From Methylophaga sp. OBS3 (GTDB lineage: Bacteria; Pseudomonadota; Gammaproteobacteria; Nitrosococcales; Methylophagaceae): a stretch of DNA of 64,000 nucleotides. A model generated the notes under the pieces. That model was given only the letters and a program-made list of their open reading frames with translations, was not told the DNA's origin and searched no databases. The stretch covers positions 186,001-250,000 of the forward strand of contig NZ_JAPDMU010000003.1 in NCBI RefSeq assembly GCF_026319325.1, given 5' to 3'. This document shows positions 7,957 through 16,804 of the stretch, one piece after another. Made by a program: the position numbers and the translations under genes. How positions within the stretch are numbered: the first letter of the stretch is position 1; each line of letters starts with the position of its first letter.

Positions 7957-9630
7957 ATGCGTTATTTACGCATTCTGCTACTCAGCTTACCGCTGGTAGC
8001 AACTGCAGGTTGTGATAATTCCACCAGCACACATCAAGCTGCAATTGCCAGTGCTCATCCACTGGCAACACAAGCGGGTTTTGAAATTCTCGAACAAGGT
8101 GGTAACGCATTTGATGCCGCAGTAGCAGTCAGTGCCGCGCTTGCTGTCGCAGAACCAACCGGTTCAGGATTAGGCGGCGGCGGTTTTTGGTTATTACATG
8201 ACGCCAAAACGGGCGAAAAAATCATGTTAGATGGTCGTGAAACAGCTCCTAGAAAAGCACATCGTGATATGTATTTAAACGCTGACGGCACTGTAAACCG
8301 TGACTTATCTCTCAATGGACCAATGGCAGCCGGAATTCCTGGCACGCCAGCAGGCTTAGTTGTACTGAGTGAAGAATATGGCAAGCTGCCTTTATCCCAA
8401 TCATTAGCTCCCGCTATTCGCATTGCACGTGAAGGCTTTGAAGTCACACCACGTTATCAGCGGATGATTGGCTTTCGGGGGCAACATTTTAACGATGAAG
8501 CCAAAGCCATTTTAATTCCGGATGGAGAAACGCCTGAAGTTGGTACGTTAATACGTCAGACTGACTTAGCGATAACGCTTGAGCGTATTGCGGAGTTTGG
8601 TCATGCCGGCTTTTATCAAGGTGATACCGCTGAGAAAATGATCTCAGCTGTTCAGTCCGCTGGCGGTATCTGGGAAGCAGAGGATTTAACTGATTACCAT
8701 GTAAAAAAACGTCACCCCATAACTGGCGAATTTGCTGGTTACAATGTAACCACGGCAGCCCTCCCCTCAGGTGGCGGCATCCTGCTTATCAATATGCTGA
8801 ATCAATTGAGTTATCTTGATTATCTCAATGCAGATCCGGCTTTAAGACTTCATTATCTCGCTGAGGTCATGCGCCGTGGCTATCACGAACGCAGTGAGCA
8901 TCTTGGTGACAGTGACTTTGTGACAATCCCCTCGCATTTAACCGATAAAGCTTTTGCTGAAACTTTAGCCAGCACCATTGATGATAACCAAGCCTCAGTA
9001 AGCGAAAATGGCCCTGATGCCTTTCAAGGCAAAGGTCGAGATACCACTCACTTTTCTATTATTGATACTGAAGGAAACAAAGTCGCCGCGACGTTAAGCA
9101 TTAATTATCCATTTGGCTCAGGCTTTATCGTACCGGGTACCGGGGTGTTGTTAAACGATGAAATGGATGATTTTTCTGCCAAAGCCGGGACACCTAATGC
9201 TTATGAATTAGTGAGTGAATCAGCCAATGGCATCGAGCCTGGAAAACGACCACTTTCTAGTATGACGCCAACATTTGTTGAAAATGATAACAATCTTTTG
9301 ATTGTTGGCACGCCTGGTGGCAGCCGCATCATAACCATGGTGCTGCAAGGTGTTTTACATTTTGTTGATGGTTTAGATGCGTCAGACATTGTTGCACAGC
9401 CTCGCCTACATCACCAATATTTACCGGATCAGGTTTCACTGGAAACACCCGGTTTTGATGATGATTTGGTTGAAGCTTTAGCTAATCGGGGTCATGAAAT
9501 TAATCATCTCAACCGTCAGTTCGGCAATATGCAGCTAATCACTTTAGATAAAACCAATGGCGAGGTAAAAGCTGCTAGTGACCCTCGGGGTGAAGGCCAC
9601 GCAGAGGTTCGTAGCATTACTAAGCACTAA
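7957..9630 (+). CDS. ggt: Gamma-glutamyltransferase, probable lipoprotein
   Basis: This 557-residue Ntn-hydrolase precursor starts at the ATG at 7957, just after trhO; a longer open frame begins inside trhO but would lack a signal. The N-terminus is a lipoprotein-type signal, LVATAGC, with Cys19, although Thr at -3 is not ideal. The self-cleavage nucleophile is the first Thr of DTTHFSI, about residue 363, giving the usual large and small subunits. PLSSMTPTFV and the GGSRIITMVLQ block complete the active site. The enzyme cleaves extracytoplasmic glutathione and other gamma-glutamyl peptides. It overlaps the convergent membrane-protein gene by 4 bp. Confidence 0.9.
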   Translation: MRYLRILLLSLPLVATAGCDNSTSTHQAAIASAHPLATQAGFEILEQGGNAFDAAVAVSAALAVAEPTGSGLGGGGFWLLHDAKTGEKIMLDGRETAPRKAHRDMYLNADGTVNRDLSLNGPMAAGIPGTPAGLVVLSEEYGKLPLSQSLAPAIRIAREGFEVTPRYQRMIGFRGQHFNDEAKAILIPDGETPEVGTLIRQTDLAITLERIAEFGHAGFYQGDTAEKMISAVQSAGGIWEAEDLTDYHVKKRHPITGEFAGYNVTTAALPSGGGILLINMLNQLSYLDYLNADPALRLHYLAEVMRRGYHERSEHLGDSDFVTIPSHLTDKAFAETLASTIDDNQASVSENGPDAFQGKGRDTTHFSIIDTEGNKVAATLSINYPFGSGFIVPGTGVLLNDEMDDFSAKAGTPNAYELVSESANGIEPGKRPLSSMTPTFVENDNNLLIVGTPGGSRIITMVLQGVLHFVDGLDASDIVAQPRLHHQYLPDQVSLETPGFDDDLVEALANRGHEINHLNRQFGNMQLITLDKTNGEVKAASDPRGEGHAEVRSITKH

Positions 9631-10091
9631 AGCTTCATATCTTCAGGGCTGATTCCTTTCCTTGCTTGGGCTAAAGCACTGGTTTCAAATGTCAGCAAAA
9701 CGACCAAAGACAATGACAAAGGTACCAATGCAAACCAGCCAATGACGGCTCGTTGGATAAACTGATCACTGCTACTTGCTGTGTTCATAGTTAAGAGTAT
9801 GCCAATGAGAAAGATGGTCAATGACACACCATAGGTCATCAACAAATAAATACTGCGGCGCCATGCCAGTTGCCAATGCGCATAAACCAAAGCAGATTTA
9901 CCGTCAGTTTTCATTGCCTGATTTCTGATACTCAGAAGGATCACAACTGAAGCAAAAAGCGGTATAGTAAATATCAGCCACAGATTTTTTGTGCCGAATA
10001 ATATCGCCGGGACAAAAAAATGAAATATCGCCAAATTAAACAAAAATCGTTCATGCGGCCGGCTCGCAGCAGCTTGTTCTGTATCGGTCAT
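9627..10091 (-). CDS. Unknown four-helix membrane protein
   Basis: This 154-residue protein has four predicted transmembrane segments, roughly at 20-38, 40-56, 78-100 and 115-137, with a positively charged loop RNQAMKTDGKSALVYAHWQLAWRR cut into short motifs between the second and third. The ATG at 10091 sits seven bases after GGGAGGG; a GTG at 10094 directly before it is a less likely start. The layout recalls small DUF4870-type or Tic20-like proteins, but I do not recognise the family. It is divergent from yjjV, and the 32-bp gap must hold both promoters. Confidence 0.65.
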   Translation of the reverse strand: MTDTEQAAASRPHERFLFNLAIFHFFVPAILFGTKNLWLIFTIPLFASVVILLSIRNQAMKTDGKSALVYAHWQLAWRRSIYLLMTYGVSLTIFLIGILLTMNTASSSDQFIQRAVIGWFALVPLSLSLVVLLTFETSALAQARKGISPEDMKL

Positions 10092-10123
10092 CACACCCTC
10101 CCATTACACGCGCTGTATTTTCT

Positions 10124-10888
10124 ATGTTGCCGTTAATAGACAGCCATTGCCACTTAGATTTCCCTGCATTTGATGATGATCGTGAAACGATCATAGAAAA
10201 TTGTCTTAATCAGGGAATGACGCATATTGTTATTCCAGCGGTCACCGAGTCACGATGGCAAAGTTTGGTGGAAACTTGCCAGCAATCTTCCATGTTGTTT
10301 TATGCATTGGGCTACCATCCCATGTTTATGGATCAACACCCTGAAGATCCGCTCAATAAACTTGAGGCCGCGATTCAGCAATATTCGCCGATTGCGTTAG
10401 GTGAAATTGGTCTCGATTTTTTTCTACACGGTCACGACAAAAAAGCACAACTGGCGCTTTTTGAAGGTCAACTTGGTTTAGCCAAGAAATACGATTTACC
10501 CATCATTCTACATGTACGAAAAGCCCATGATGATGTTCTGAAGCTGTTGCGTCGTTACCAATTGAAAGGCGGGATTGTGCATGCTTTTAGTGGCAGTCTC
10601 CAACAAGCACAGCAATATCAAGAATTAGGTTTTTTGTTGGGTATTGGCGGTGCATTAACCTACCCTCGCGCCCAAAGATTACAAGGTATTTTCAGTCAAT
10701 TACCACTTGAGCAAATTGTTTTGGAAACTGATGCGCCGGATATGCCACTTTGCGGTCACCAAGGAGAGCGTAATTCTCCTGAATACATTCCGATTGTTGC
10801 TGAAACATTAGCCGACATACGTGATGAAAGTCTCCAAGACATTGCGGCACAAAGCACTGCTAACTTGCGAAAACTGCTCAACATCTAA
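10124..10888 (+). CDS. yjjV: TatD-family metal-dependent hydrolase YjjV
   Basis: This 254-residue TIM-barrel hydrolase has the metal motif DSHCHLDFPAFDDDRE at the N-terminus, GEIGLDFF with the metal-bridging Glu, HVRKAHDDV, VHAFSGSL and ETDAPDMPL with the final Asp. All the metal ligands of the TatD family are present. The sequence fits the YjjV branch better than TatD or YcfH. TatD-family proteins act as DNases or D-aminoacyl-tRNA deacylase-like enzymes; the substrate of YjjV is unsettled. Confidence 0.88.
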   Translation: MLPLIDSHCHLDFPAFDDDRETIIENCLNQGMTHIVIPAVTESRWQSLVETCQQSSMLFYALGYHPMFMDQHPEDPLNKLEAAIQQYSPIALGEIGLDFFLHGHDKKAQLALFEGQLGLAKKYDLPIILHVRKAHDDVLKLLRRYQLKGGIVHAFSGSLQQAQQYQELGFLLGIGGALTYPRAQRLQGIFSQLPLEQIVLETDAPDMPLCGHQGERNSPEYIPIVAETLADIRDESLQDIAAQSTANLRKLLNI

Positions 10889-10930
10889 TTGAAAAATTCA
10901 TTTTTTTAAGCATTTAACATTTCATTGTGA

Positions 10931-10976
10931 TTTAGCAATGCTAAAGTTGAACGCATAGGCAAGACTTGTTGTCTTG
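10931..10976. promoter_or_regulatory. Two short inverted repeats upstream of moxR operon
   Basis: TTTAGC-aat-GCTAAA lies at 10931-10945 and CAAGAC-ttgtt-GTCTTG at 10960-10976, in the 145-bp gap before the moxR start. Both are perfect six-base arms and could be operators. The second could also form a small RNA hairpin in the leader. No terminator T-run follows either. Confidence 0.3.
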
Positions 10977-11033
10977 AGCTATAGCAACGATGCCGACAAA
11001 ACCATCATCAATTTGAAGTAATCAGGACTATTT

Positions 11034-11945
11034 ATGACGCAGGGCAGCATTGAGCAAATCCTAAATCAACTTAATCAGGTCATTCTCGGCAAAAGTCGTC
11101 CCGTTAAATTAGCCCTAAGTTGTTTACTGGCTCGCGGTCATTTGTTGATTGAAGATTTACCCGGCGTTGGCAAAACGACTTTGGCGCATACGTTAGCCAC
11201 CACCTTAGGATTGAGTTTTCAACGGGTACAATTTACCAGCGATATGTTGCCTGCCGATATTCTGGGTGTCTCAGTCTATGATCGAGATAAACAACAGTTT
11301 GTATTTCACCAAGGCCCTATCTTTACTCAACTATTGTTAGCAGATGAGGTAAATCGCGCTTCTCCTCGTACTCAAAGTGCTTTGCTTGAAGCGATGGAAG
11401 AACACCAAGTTACGATTGACGGAGAAAGCTATACGCTGTCTTCGCCTTTCTTTGTGATCGCAACGCAAAACCCGACAACACAACTTGGTACTTTTCCACT
11501 GCCAGAATCACAACTCGATCGTTTTTTGATGCGTATTGCTATTGGCTACCCAGATCAGATTGCCGAGCGTGCGTTGTTAATGGGGGAAGATCGACGTGAA
11601 ATGTTGCAAAACCTTAATTCGGTTATTCAACCGGAACAACTGTTAACACTTCAACAAGCCGTGCAGCAGGTTCGCGTTAGTGAAGCATTAGTCGATTACA
11701 TTCAGGCCTTATTACGTTACACCAGACACTCAGGTCAGTTTCTAACCGGCATCTCACCTCGCGCAGGTTTAGGTTTACTGCATGCAGCACAAGCTTGGGC
11801 ACTTATTAGTGGTCGTGATTATGTTGAGCCTGAAGATGTTCAAGCGGTATTACCAAGTGTCGTTGGTCACCGCCTACAACCTCTAGGCGATACCTTGCCG
11901 ACAGACTGGGCAACAAATTTACTTGAGCAAGTCGCGATCCCATAA
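11034..11945 (+). CDS. MoxR-family AAA+ ATPase
   Basis: This 303-residue AAA+ protein has Walker A GVGKTTLA, Walker B LLLADEVNRA, the sensor-1 region ATQNPTTQLGTFPLPESQLDRF and a C-terminal lid domain. MoxR ATPases act as chaperones for proteins with VWA or other partner domains, and this one leads the frequent MoxR-DUF58-transglutaminase operon. DUF58 follows after 2 bp. Its exact client is unknown. Confidence 0.9.
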   Translation: MTQGSIEQILNQLNQVILGKSRPVKLALSCLLARGHLLIEDLPGVGKTTLAHTLATTLGLSFQRVQFTSDMLPADILGVSVYDRDKQQFVFHQGPIFTQLLLADEVNRASPRTQSALLEAMEEHQVTIDGESYTLSSPFFVIATQNPTTQLGTFPLPESQLDRFLMRIAIGYPDQIAERALLMGEDRREMLQNLNSVIQPEQLLTLQQAVQQVRVSEALVDYIQALLRYTRHSGQFLTGISPRAGLGLLHAAQAWALISGRDYVEPEDVQAVLPSVVGHRLQPLGDTLPTDWATNLLEQVAIP

Positions 11946-11947
11946 CC

Positions 11948-12925
11948 ATGTTTGCAGCAATTCAGCAGCAATGGCAGCGCTTAAATGCTAAGCGTGGGCG
12001 ACGTGTTTACATCATTCCAAGTCGGGCGGGTTATGGTTTTGCCCTGCTGATCTTAATCATGCTGCTGGGTGCGATTAACTACAACAACAGTCTCGCCTAT
12101 TTACTTAGCTTTTTATTAGCGAGTATTGGCCACGTTGTGATGCATCATAGTTATCGCAATGCACGATATATTCAGTGTTTACCAGCTCAACCACAGAGCA
12201 TATTTGCAGGTCAGAATTTATCACTCGCACTCACTATCGAAAACCCAAGAAATCACGCGCTATCTGCCATCGAAGTCAGTTATTTTGCAGGCAAAGATCA
12301 TCATCGCTGGAATCCCCTATCTCAGTTCAAGAAATATCAGCCAGTCGGCTTTGTAGAGCATATCGATGGTCAGCAGCAACAGTTACTCACTATTCAATTG
12401 CCAACTGAAAAACGCGGTTGGTTAGATCTCGGTAGGCTCCGTTTCTCCAGCGTCTTCCCATTAGGTTTATTTTACTGTTGGTTTTATAACGATTTACATC
12501 GACGGGTTTTGCTATACCCAGCCCCGTCCGGTGATATGCCATTACCTGAAAGTGGCAGCCCTAAAGGTGCCAAACAATCCTCAGCCCACCCAACAGGTCG
12601 GGATGATTTCTCGGGATTCCAACGCTATCGTGATGGTGATACAAGGCATCAAATCGCATGGAAAGCGCTAGCACGTGATGATGTCATGCGTACCAAACAG
12701 TTCAGCTATCCAAAAGGGAATGAGCTATTTTTAGATTGGCAATTACTTGGCAATATTCAAGGCGTTGAAGCCAAGTTATCTCAACTCTGTCAGTGGGTGC
12801 TTCAGGCTGATGCAACAGGTCGCCATTACAGCTTACGGTTACCCAACCAGCTCATTGTTAGCGGCCAGGGTAACCAACATCGACATCAATGCTTAACGGC
12901 TCTAGCGCTGTATGAACAACAATAA
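11948..12925 (+). CDS. DUF58 domain membrane protein
   Basis: This 325-residue protein begins with a short cytosolic segment and two adjacent transmembrane helices (about 28-65). A beta-rich domain of about 100 residues follows, and then the DUF58 signature around FSGFQRYRDGDTRHQIAWKALAR (in two parts) near residue 225. DUF58 proteins are usual partners of MoxR ATPases, and their biochemical role is not settled. The gene overlaps the downstream transglutaminase gene by 14 bp, supporting one operon. Confidence 0.88.
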   Translation: MFAAIQQQWQRLNAKRGRRVYIIPSRAGYGFALLILIMLLGAINYNNSLAYLLSFLLASIGHVVMHHSYRNARYIQCLPAQPQSIFAGQNLSLALTIENPRNHALSAIEVSYFAGKDHHRWNPLSQFKKYQPVGFVEHIDGQQQQLLTIQLPTEKRGWLDLGRLRFSSVFPLGLFYCWFYNDLHRRVLLYPAPSGDMPLPESGSPKGAKQSSAHPTGRDDFSGFQRYRDGDTRHQIAWKALARDDVMRTKQFSYPKGNELFLDWQLLGNIQGVEAKLSQLCQWVLQADATGRHYSLRLPNQLIVSGQGNQHRHQCLTALALYEQQ

Positions 12926-14951
12926 TCCACCTAATAATGTGCTAATTGTGTGGCTGATTATTGCGTTGGCTATCGGCGCTATTCCACACCTGGTTTACCA
13001 ACCTCTGTGGGTAACAGGTTTATTTGTGTTAATGATGGGCTGGCGACTTATGCATCACTGGCGGCAGTGGCCATTACCCGCAGATAAACCTGTTTTAAAA
13101 TGGCTACATAGTCTTGGGGCAGTGTTTACCATTGTCTTGCTGGTTGCCGACTATGGCATGACCATTGGTCGAGATGCCGGTGTCGCATTATTGACCATTA
13201 TGCTCGCGTTTAAAGTTGTCGAAATTAATAACCGACGTGACTTTTATCTCGCTTGTTTCCTAGGTTACTTTTTTGTCACCACCAACTTCTTCTATACCCA
13301 AAACATGTTGATTTTGCTGTTGATGGTATTGGTGGTTGTCCTGCTAACTGCCTCTCTTATCCACATTAATAGTCCAACACTCCCCCACAAAACAAGACTC
13401 AAACTCGCAGGTAGTATCTTGCTGCAAGCCCTGCCAGTGATGGTTGTTTTGTTTATTCTGTTTCCACGTATTCCTGGGCCAATATGGGGGTTACCTGAAG
13501 ACGCAAACGCAGGCAGCGAGCAATTGCCTGATGGCATGACACTGGGTGATAGCAGTATTAACAGAGGCCGTGGTTCAACTGGCATGTCAGATGAGCTGTT
13601 AATGGGCCGCATCAGTGATGTGATTCAATCTGACGCTATCGCTTTTCGTGTTGAGTTTGAAAATGATGAATATCCTCCGAATAACGAACGTTATTGGCGA
13701 GGCCCTGTTTTGTGGACGACGGATGGCAGCAGTTGGCAGCCTTTATCTCAATATCGTATTGATAGAAGTTCGGCCAATATTGCTGTTGCCGGACAAGCTT
13801 ATCAATACACCATGACGCTCGAGGCTCATAATCGAAATTGGTTATTTGCCCTTGATATGCCGGTCAGTCAGCAATCTGATATGCGAACCAAACTGTCTGC
13901 TGATGGGCTATTAACCAGCGAAAATAAATTACGTAGCCGCAGTCAAATCACTATGACATCACATACTGCGTATCGCTTTAATGCTGAAGAAGAGCCATTA
14001 TTGGATGCCGCATTACAACTTCCTAAAAACCAACACCCCCGCACCAAGCAATTGGCAAATGAACTTCGTGATGCCAGTGCTGACGATGCTGATTATGTGC
14101 AAAGCGTTTTAAGCTATTTTCGCGAACAGCCTTTTTACTACACATTACAACCGCCGCTATTATCAGGTGATGTTGTTGACCAGTTTTTATTTGAGTCACG
14201 CGAAGGTTTTTGCGAACATTATGCAGCCAGCTTTACTGTGCTAATGCGGGCTGCAGGCATACCAGCGAGAATCGTAACCGGCTATCAAGGTGGTGAAATC
14301 AATCCCGTTGATAATGTCATGGTGATTCGCCAACGCGAAGCCCACGCATGGTCTGAAGTATGGCTGCCAGAGCAAGGCTGGCTCAGGGTCGATCCCACTG
14401 CTGCCGTATCCCCAAATCGAGTAGAAATGGGTATTGCAGATCTCTTACCTTCATCACGAAATGCACCCGCGATTCTCGGTGGCAATACCAGCCTTTTAGA
14501 CCTGTGGCGAGATGTGAAAAATAACTGGGAGGCACTCAATAATGCTTGGGATATGTGGGTAGTTGGCTATGGGCCCGCACTACAAAAAGCGGTATTAAGT
14601 TTATTTGGTATGCAGCAACCCAATTGGCAAAAAATGGCGCTGTGGTTAGCGATTGCTATCGCCATTTTATTTAGCTTAATTGCGCTATTGATGCTCTGGC
14701 AAAAACCCATCGCCGATCCCGTCCAACGCTCTTATCAACAGTTTTGCCGTAAACTTGCCAAACAAGGTGTAGTGCGAGAACGCCATGAAGGGCCGAGTGA
14801 TTTTGCGCAGCGTGCAGTGAAACAACTCCCCACTCAGGAACATGAAATTCTAAAAATTAGCGAATACTACCGGCGACTTCGTTATGCCGATGACACTGCA
14901 TTAAAAACAACGTTTGTCGATGCCGTAAAACATTTTTCAGCAAAACGTTAA
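12912..14951 (+). CDS. TgpA-type membrane transglutaminase-like protein (DUF3488)
   Basis: This 679-residue protein starts with a DUF3488 block of several transmembrane helices (residues 1-190). An extracytoplasmic region holds a transglutaminase-like core with a cysteine-protease triad: Cys434 in REGFCEHYAA, His478 in REAHAWSEVW and Asp494 in RVDPTAA. One more transmembrane helix (about 575-600) and a cytosolic DUF4129-like tail follow. Pseudomonas TgpA is an essential protein of this type. Its substrate, probably an envelope protein or peptide, is unknown. All triad residues are present, so an active enzyme is likely. Confidence 0.88.
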   Translation: MNNNNPPNNVLIVWLIIALAIGAIPHLVYQPLWVTGLFVLMMGWRLMHHWRQWPLPADKPVLKWLHSLGAVFTIVLLVADYGMTIGRDAGVALLTIMLAFKVVEINNRRDFYLACFLGYFFVTTNFFYTQNMLILLLMVLVVVLLTASLIHINSPTLPHKTRLKLAGSILLQALPVMVVLFILFPRIPGPIWGLPEDANAGSEQLPDGMTLGDSSINRGRGSTGMSDELLMGRISDVIQSDAIAFRVEFENDEYPPNNERYWRGPVLWTTDGSSWQPLSQYRIDRSSANIAVAGQAYQYTMTLEAHNRNWLFALDMPVSQQSDMRTKLSADGLLTSENKLRSRSQITMTSHTAYRFNAEEEPLLDAALQLPKNQHPRTKQLANELRDASADDADYVQSVLSYFREQPFYYTLQPPLLSGDVVDQFLFESREGFCEHYAASFTVLMRAAGIPARIVTGYQGGEINPVDNVMVIRQREAHAWSEVWLPEQGWLRVDPTAAVSPNRVEMGIADLLPSSRNAPAILGGNTSLLDLWRDVKNNWEALNNAWDMWVVGYGPALQKAVLSLFGMQQPNWQKMALWLAIAIAILFSLIALLMLWQKPIADPVQRSYQQFCRKLAKQGVVRERHEGPSDFAQRAVKQLPTQEHEILKISEYYRRLRYADDTALKTTFVDAVKHFSAKR

Positions 14952-15015
14952 TACCGATCTTTGCCAAGCAAGCGGCCAATAGCGGAAAATAATGCCAAAT
15001 TGTTAGAGGTTAGTT

Positions 15016-15762
15016 ATGGCGAACGCAAATCCTTTGTTTGAACGCACACATATTTTAATTGGCGATACCGGCATCGAGCGGCTACAAAATAGCCATGTTT
15101 TTCTGGCCGGTATGGGCGGCGTGGGTTCGTTTACTGCCGAAGCTTTGGCTCGTATGGGTGTTGGTCAACTCACTCTAGTTGATCATGACGTGGTTTCCGC
15201 TTCGAACTTAAATCGTCAGCTAGTCGCTCTTCAATCAACTGTTGGTGTGTTAAAAGCTGAGGTTATGGCACAGCGCATTCAGGACATCAACCCAGAATGC
15301 CGTGTCCATATTTTGGCGGATTTCCTGACGCCTGAAACCATCCTTCAGATTCTTGATGAGCGTTACAACGTGATTGTAGACGCCATTGATAGCCTGAGCA
15401 GTAAAGCCGCTTTAGTCGAAACTGCTTGGCGAATGAAATTACCGATTTTCGCCAGCATGGGGGCCGGCGGCAAGCTCGACCCAACCCAAGTTCGCACCGG
15501 TGATTTGATGGATACCTCGATGTGCAAACTCGCTAAACACATGCGATCGCAGTTACGTAAGCGTGGTGTTGGTCGTGGTATTCAAACGGTTTACTCACTT
15601 GAATCACCAATGCCACCATTACCGCCAGAACCAGTCAGTCGCGGTCGTGCTAGAGCGGTAAATGGCACTGTTAGTTATATGCCATCAATTTTTGGCCTCA
15701 CCCTCGCAGGCTTAGTCATTAATCATATTATTGGTGATGCACGACGTGACATCGATAGTTGA
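15016..15762 (+). CDS. tcdA: tRNA threonylcarbamoyladenosine dehydratase TcdA
   Basis: This 248-residue ThiF/E1-like enzyme has the nucleotide loop GMGGVGSFTAEALARMGVG, the LVDHDVVSASNLNRQ block and the RTGDLMDTSMCKLAK region with the conserved catalytic Cys. It uses ATP to cyclise t6A37 in tRNA to ct6A, improving decoding of ANN codons. The length is slightly below that of the E. coli protein (about 268). The downstream gene starts inside its 3' end, so the two are probably cotranscribed. Confidence 0.92.
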   Translation: MANANPLFERTHILIGDTGIERLQNSHVFLAGMGGVGSFTAEALARMGVGQLTLVDHDVVSASNLNRQLVALQSTVGVLKAEVMAQRIQDINPECRVHILADFLTPETILQILDERYNVIVDAIDSLSSKAALVETAWRMKLPIFASMGAGGKLDPTQVRTGDLMDTSMCKLAKHMRSQLRKRGVGRGIQTVYSLESPMPPLPPEPVSRGRARAVNGTVSYMPSIFGLTLAGLVINHIIGDARRDIDS

Positions 15763-16261
15763 AGATCCCACCAATGTTTTAGTCTGTGATTCGACTTATT
15801 TGCCAGCGCTCACCAAATTACTCGAACGTTATGGCATGACTATCATCAATGTCGCAGATGATGAGTTAATCCCAGGTAGTTTTTTTGGGGAGCGTGAAGC
15901 AGGCTTAAAAGGCAATCAACTTTATCTTCGAAATGACACACCAATCCATTCCGCATTACATGAGGCGGGTCACTATATTTGTATGGATCCTAAACGCCGC
16001 GCCGCTTTAGATACCGATGCTGCTGGCGATTATGATGAGGAAAATGGCGTCTGCTATCTACAAATTCTACTTAGTGACTATCTACCGAATGTGGGTCGTC
16101 AACGAATGCAGGAAGATATGGACAGCTGGGGTTATAGTTTTCGTTTAGGCAGTGCCAAAGCATGGTTTGAAGAAGATGCTGAAGATGCCCGAGATTGGTT
16201 AATTCAACATCATTTGATTGATGCGCAGCAGCAGCCTACCTTTTTGCTTCGCCAGCAATAA
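15737..16261 (+). CDS. Unknown HEXXH-motif protein, candidate zinc metallopeptidase
   Basis: This protein of about 174 residues overlaps tcdA by 26 bp (ATG at 15737; in-frame TTG and GTG lie just upstream, another GTG at 15749). I do not recognise a named family. The striking feature is a full zincin motif, H-E-A-G-H, at about residues 75-79 within HSALHEAGHYICMDP, followed about 20 residues later by the acidic run DYDEENGVCYLQ that could supply a third metal ligand. There is no signal peptide or membrane helix, so it is cytosolic. EpmC, which also has HEXXH, is a distant alternative, but the flanking sequence does not match it. Confidence 0.7.
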   Translation: MHDVTSIVEDPTNVLVCDSTYLPALTKLLERYGMTIINVADDELIPGSFFGEREAGLKGNQLYLRNDTPIHSALHEAGHYICMDPKRRAALDTDAAGDYDEENGVCYLQILLSDYLPNVGRQRMQEDMDSWGYSFRLGSAKAWFEEDAEDARDWLIQHHLIDAQQQPTFLLRQQ

Positions 16262-16312
16262 TTGCCTAAGCTGTAAATCATTAACAAACTGATTTAAGGA
16301 AATCGACCCCAC

Positions 16313-16804
16313 ATGTCAGCTATACAATCACCGGTCACCGACTTATTAGACGCAAACAATATCAATTACAGCGTCGTAGAAATTCCGCTCAGTGAAGACA
16401 AAAAACCGATTCGCAATCTGGAAGAATTGTTAAGCAGTCAGGGACTGGATCCCCACTCTGTCGTTCGCAGCTTACTCTTTAAAACAGGCTCGGATACGTT
16501 TGTTTTATTAGCCGTGGCTGGTGGTGGTCGTGCTGACTGGGCGGTATTACGTAAGCAGCTTGGTGAAAAGAAACTGCGTATGGCCGAGTTTGATGAAGTG
16601 CCAGAAGCAACTGGTTATGTTGTTGGCGCAGTGCCACCAATCGCCTTACCTGACAGCATTACCGTATTGGCTGATAGCAGCATTCAAAGTTACCAAGACG
16701 TGGTCATTGGCAGTGGTGTTTTAGGTTATGCCTTAGCGTTATCAAGCCAAGACTTACAAAGCCTACTGACTGATGTCGCGATGGGCGAATTCGTTAAAGC
16801 GTAG
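16313..16804 (+). CDS. YbaK/EbsC-family aminoacyl-tRNA deacylase
   Basis: This 163-residue single-domain protein of the YbaK/ProXp superfamily hydrolyses mischarged aminoacyl-tRNA. Visible family features are VVRSLLFKTGSDTFVLLAVAGG with the conserved Lys, and GYVVGAVPPIALP, matching the G-x-x-P loop of the substrate pocket. The exact subtype (Cys-tRNA-Pro, Ala-tRNA-Pro or other) cannot be fixed from sequence. AAGGA precedes the ATG. The 3' end overlaps the convergent cyclase gene by 11 bp. Confidence 0.85.
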   Translation: MSAIQSPVTDLLDANNINYSVVEIPLSEDKKPIRNLEELLSSQGLDPHSVVRSLLFKTGSDTFVLLAVAGGGRADWAVLRKQLGEKKLRMAEFDEVPEATGYVVGAVPPIALPDSITVLADSSIQSYQDVVIGSGVLGYALALSSQDLQSLLTDVAMGEFVKA

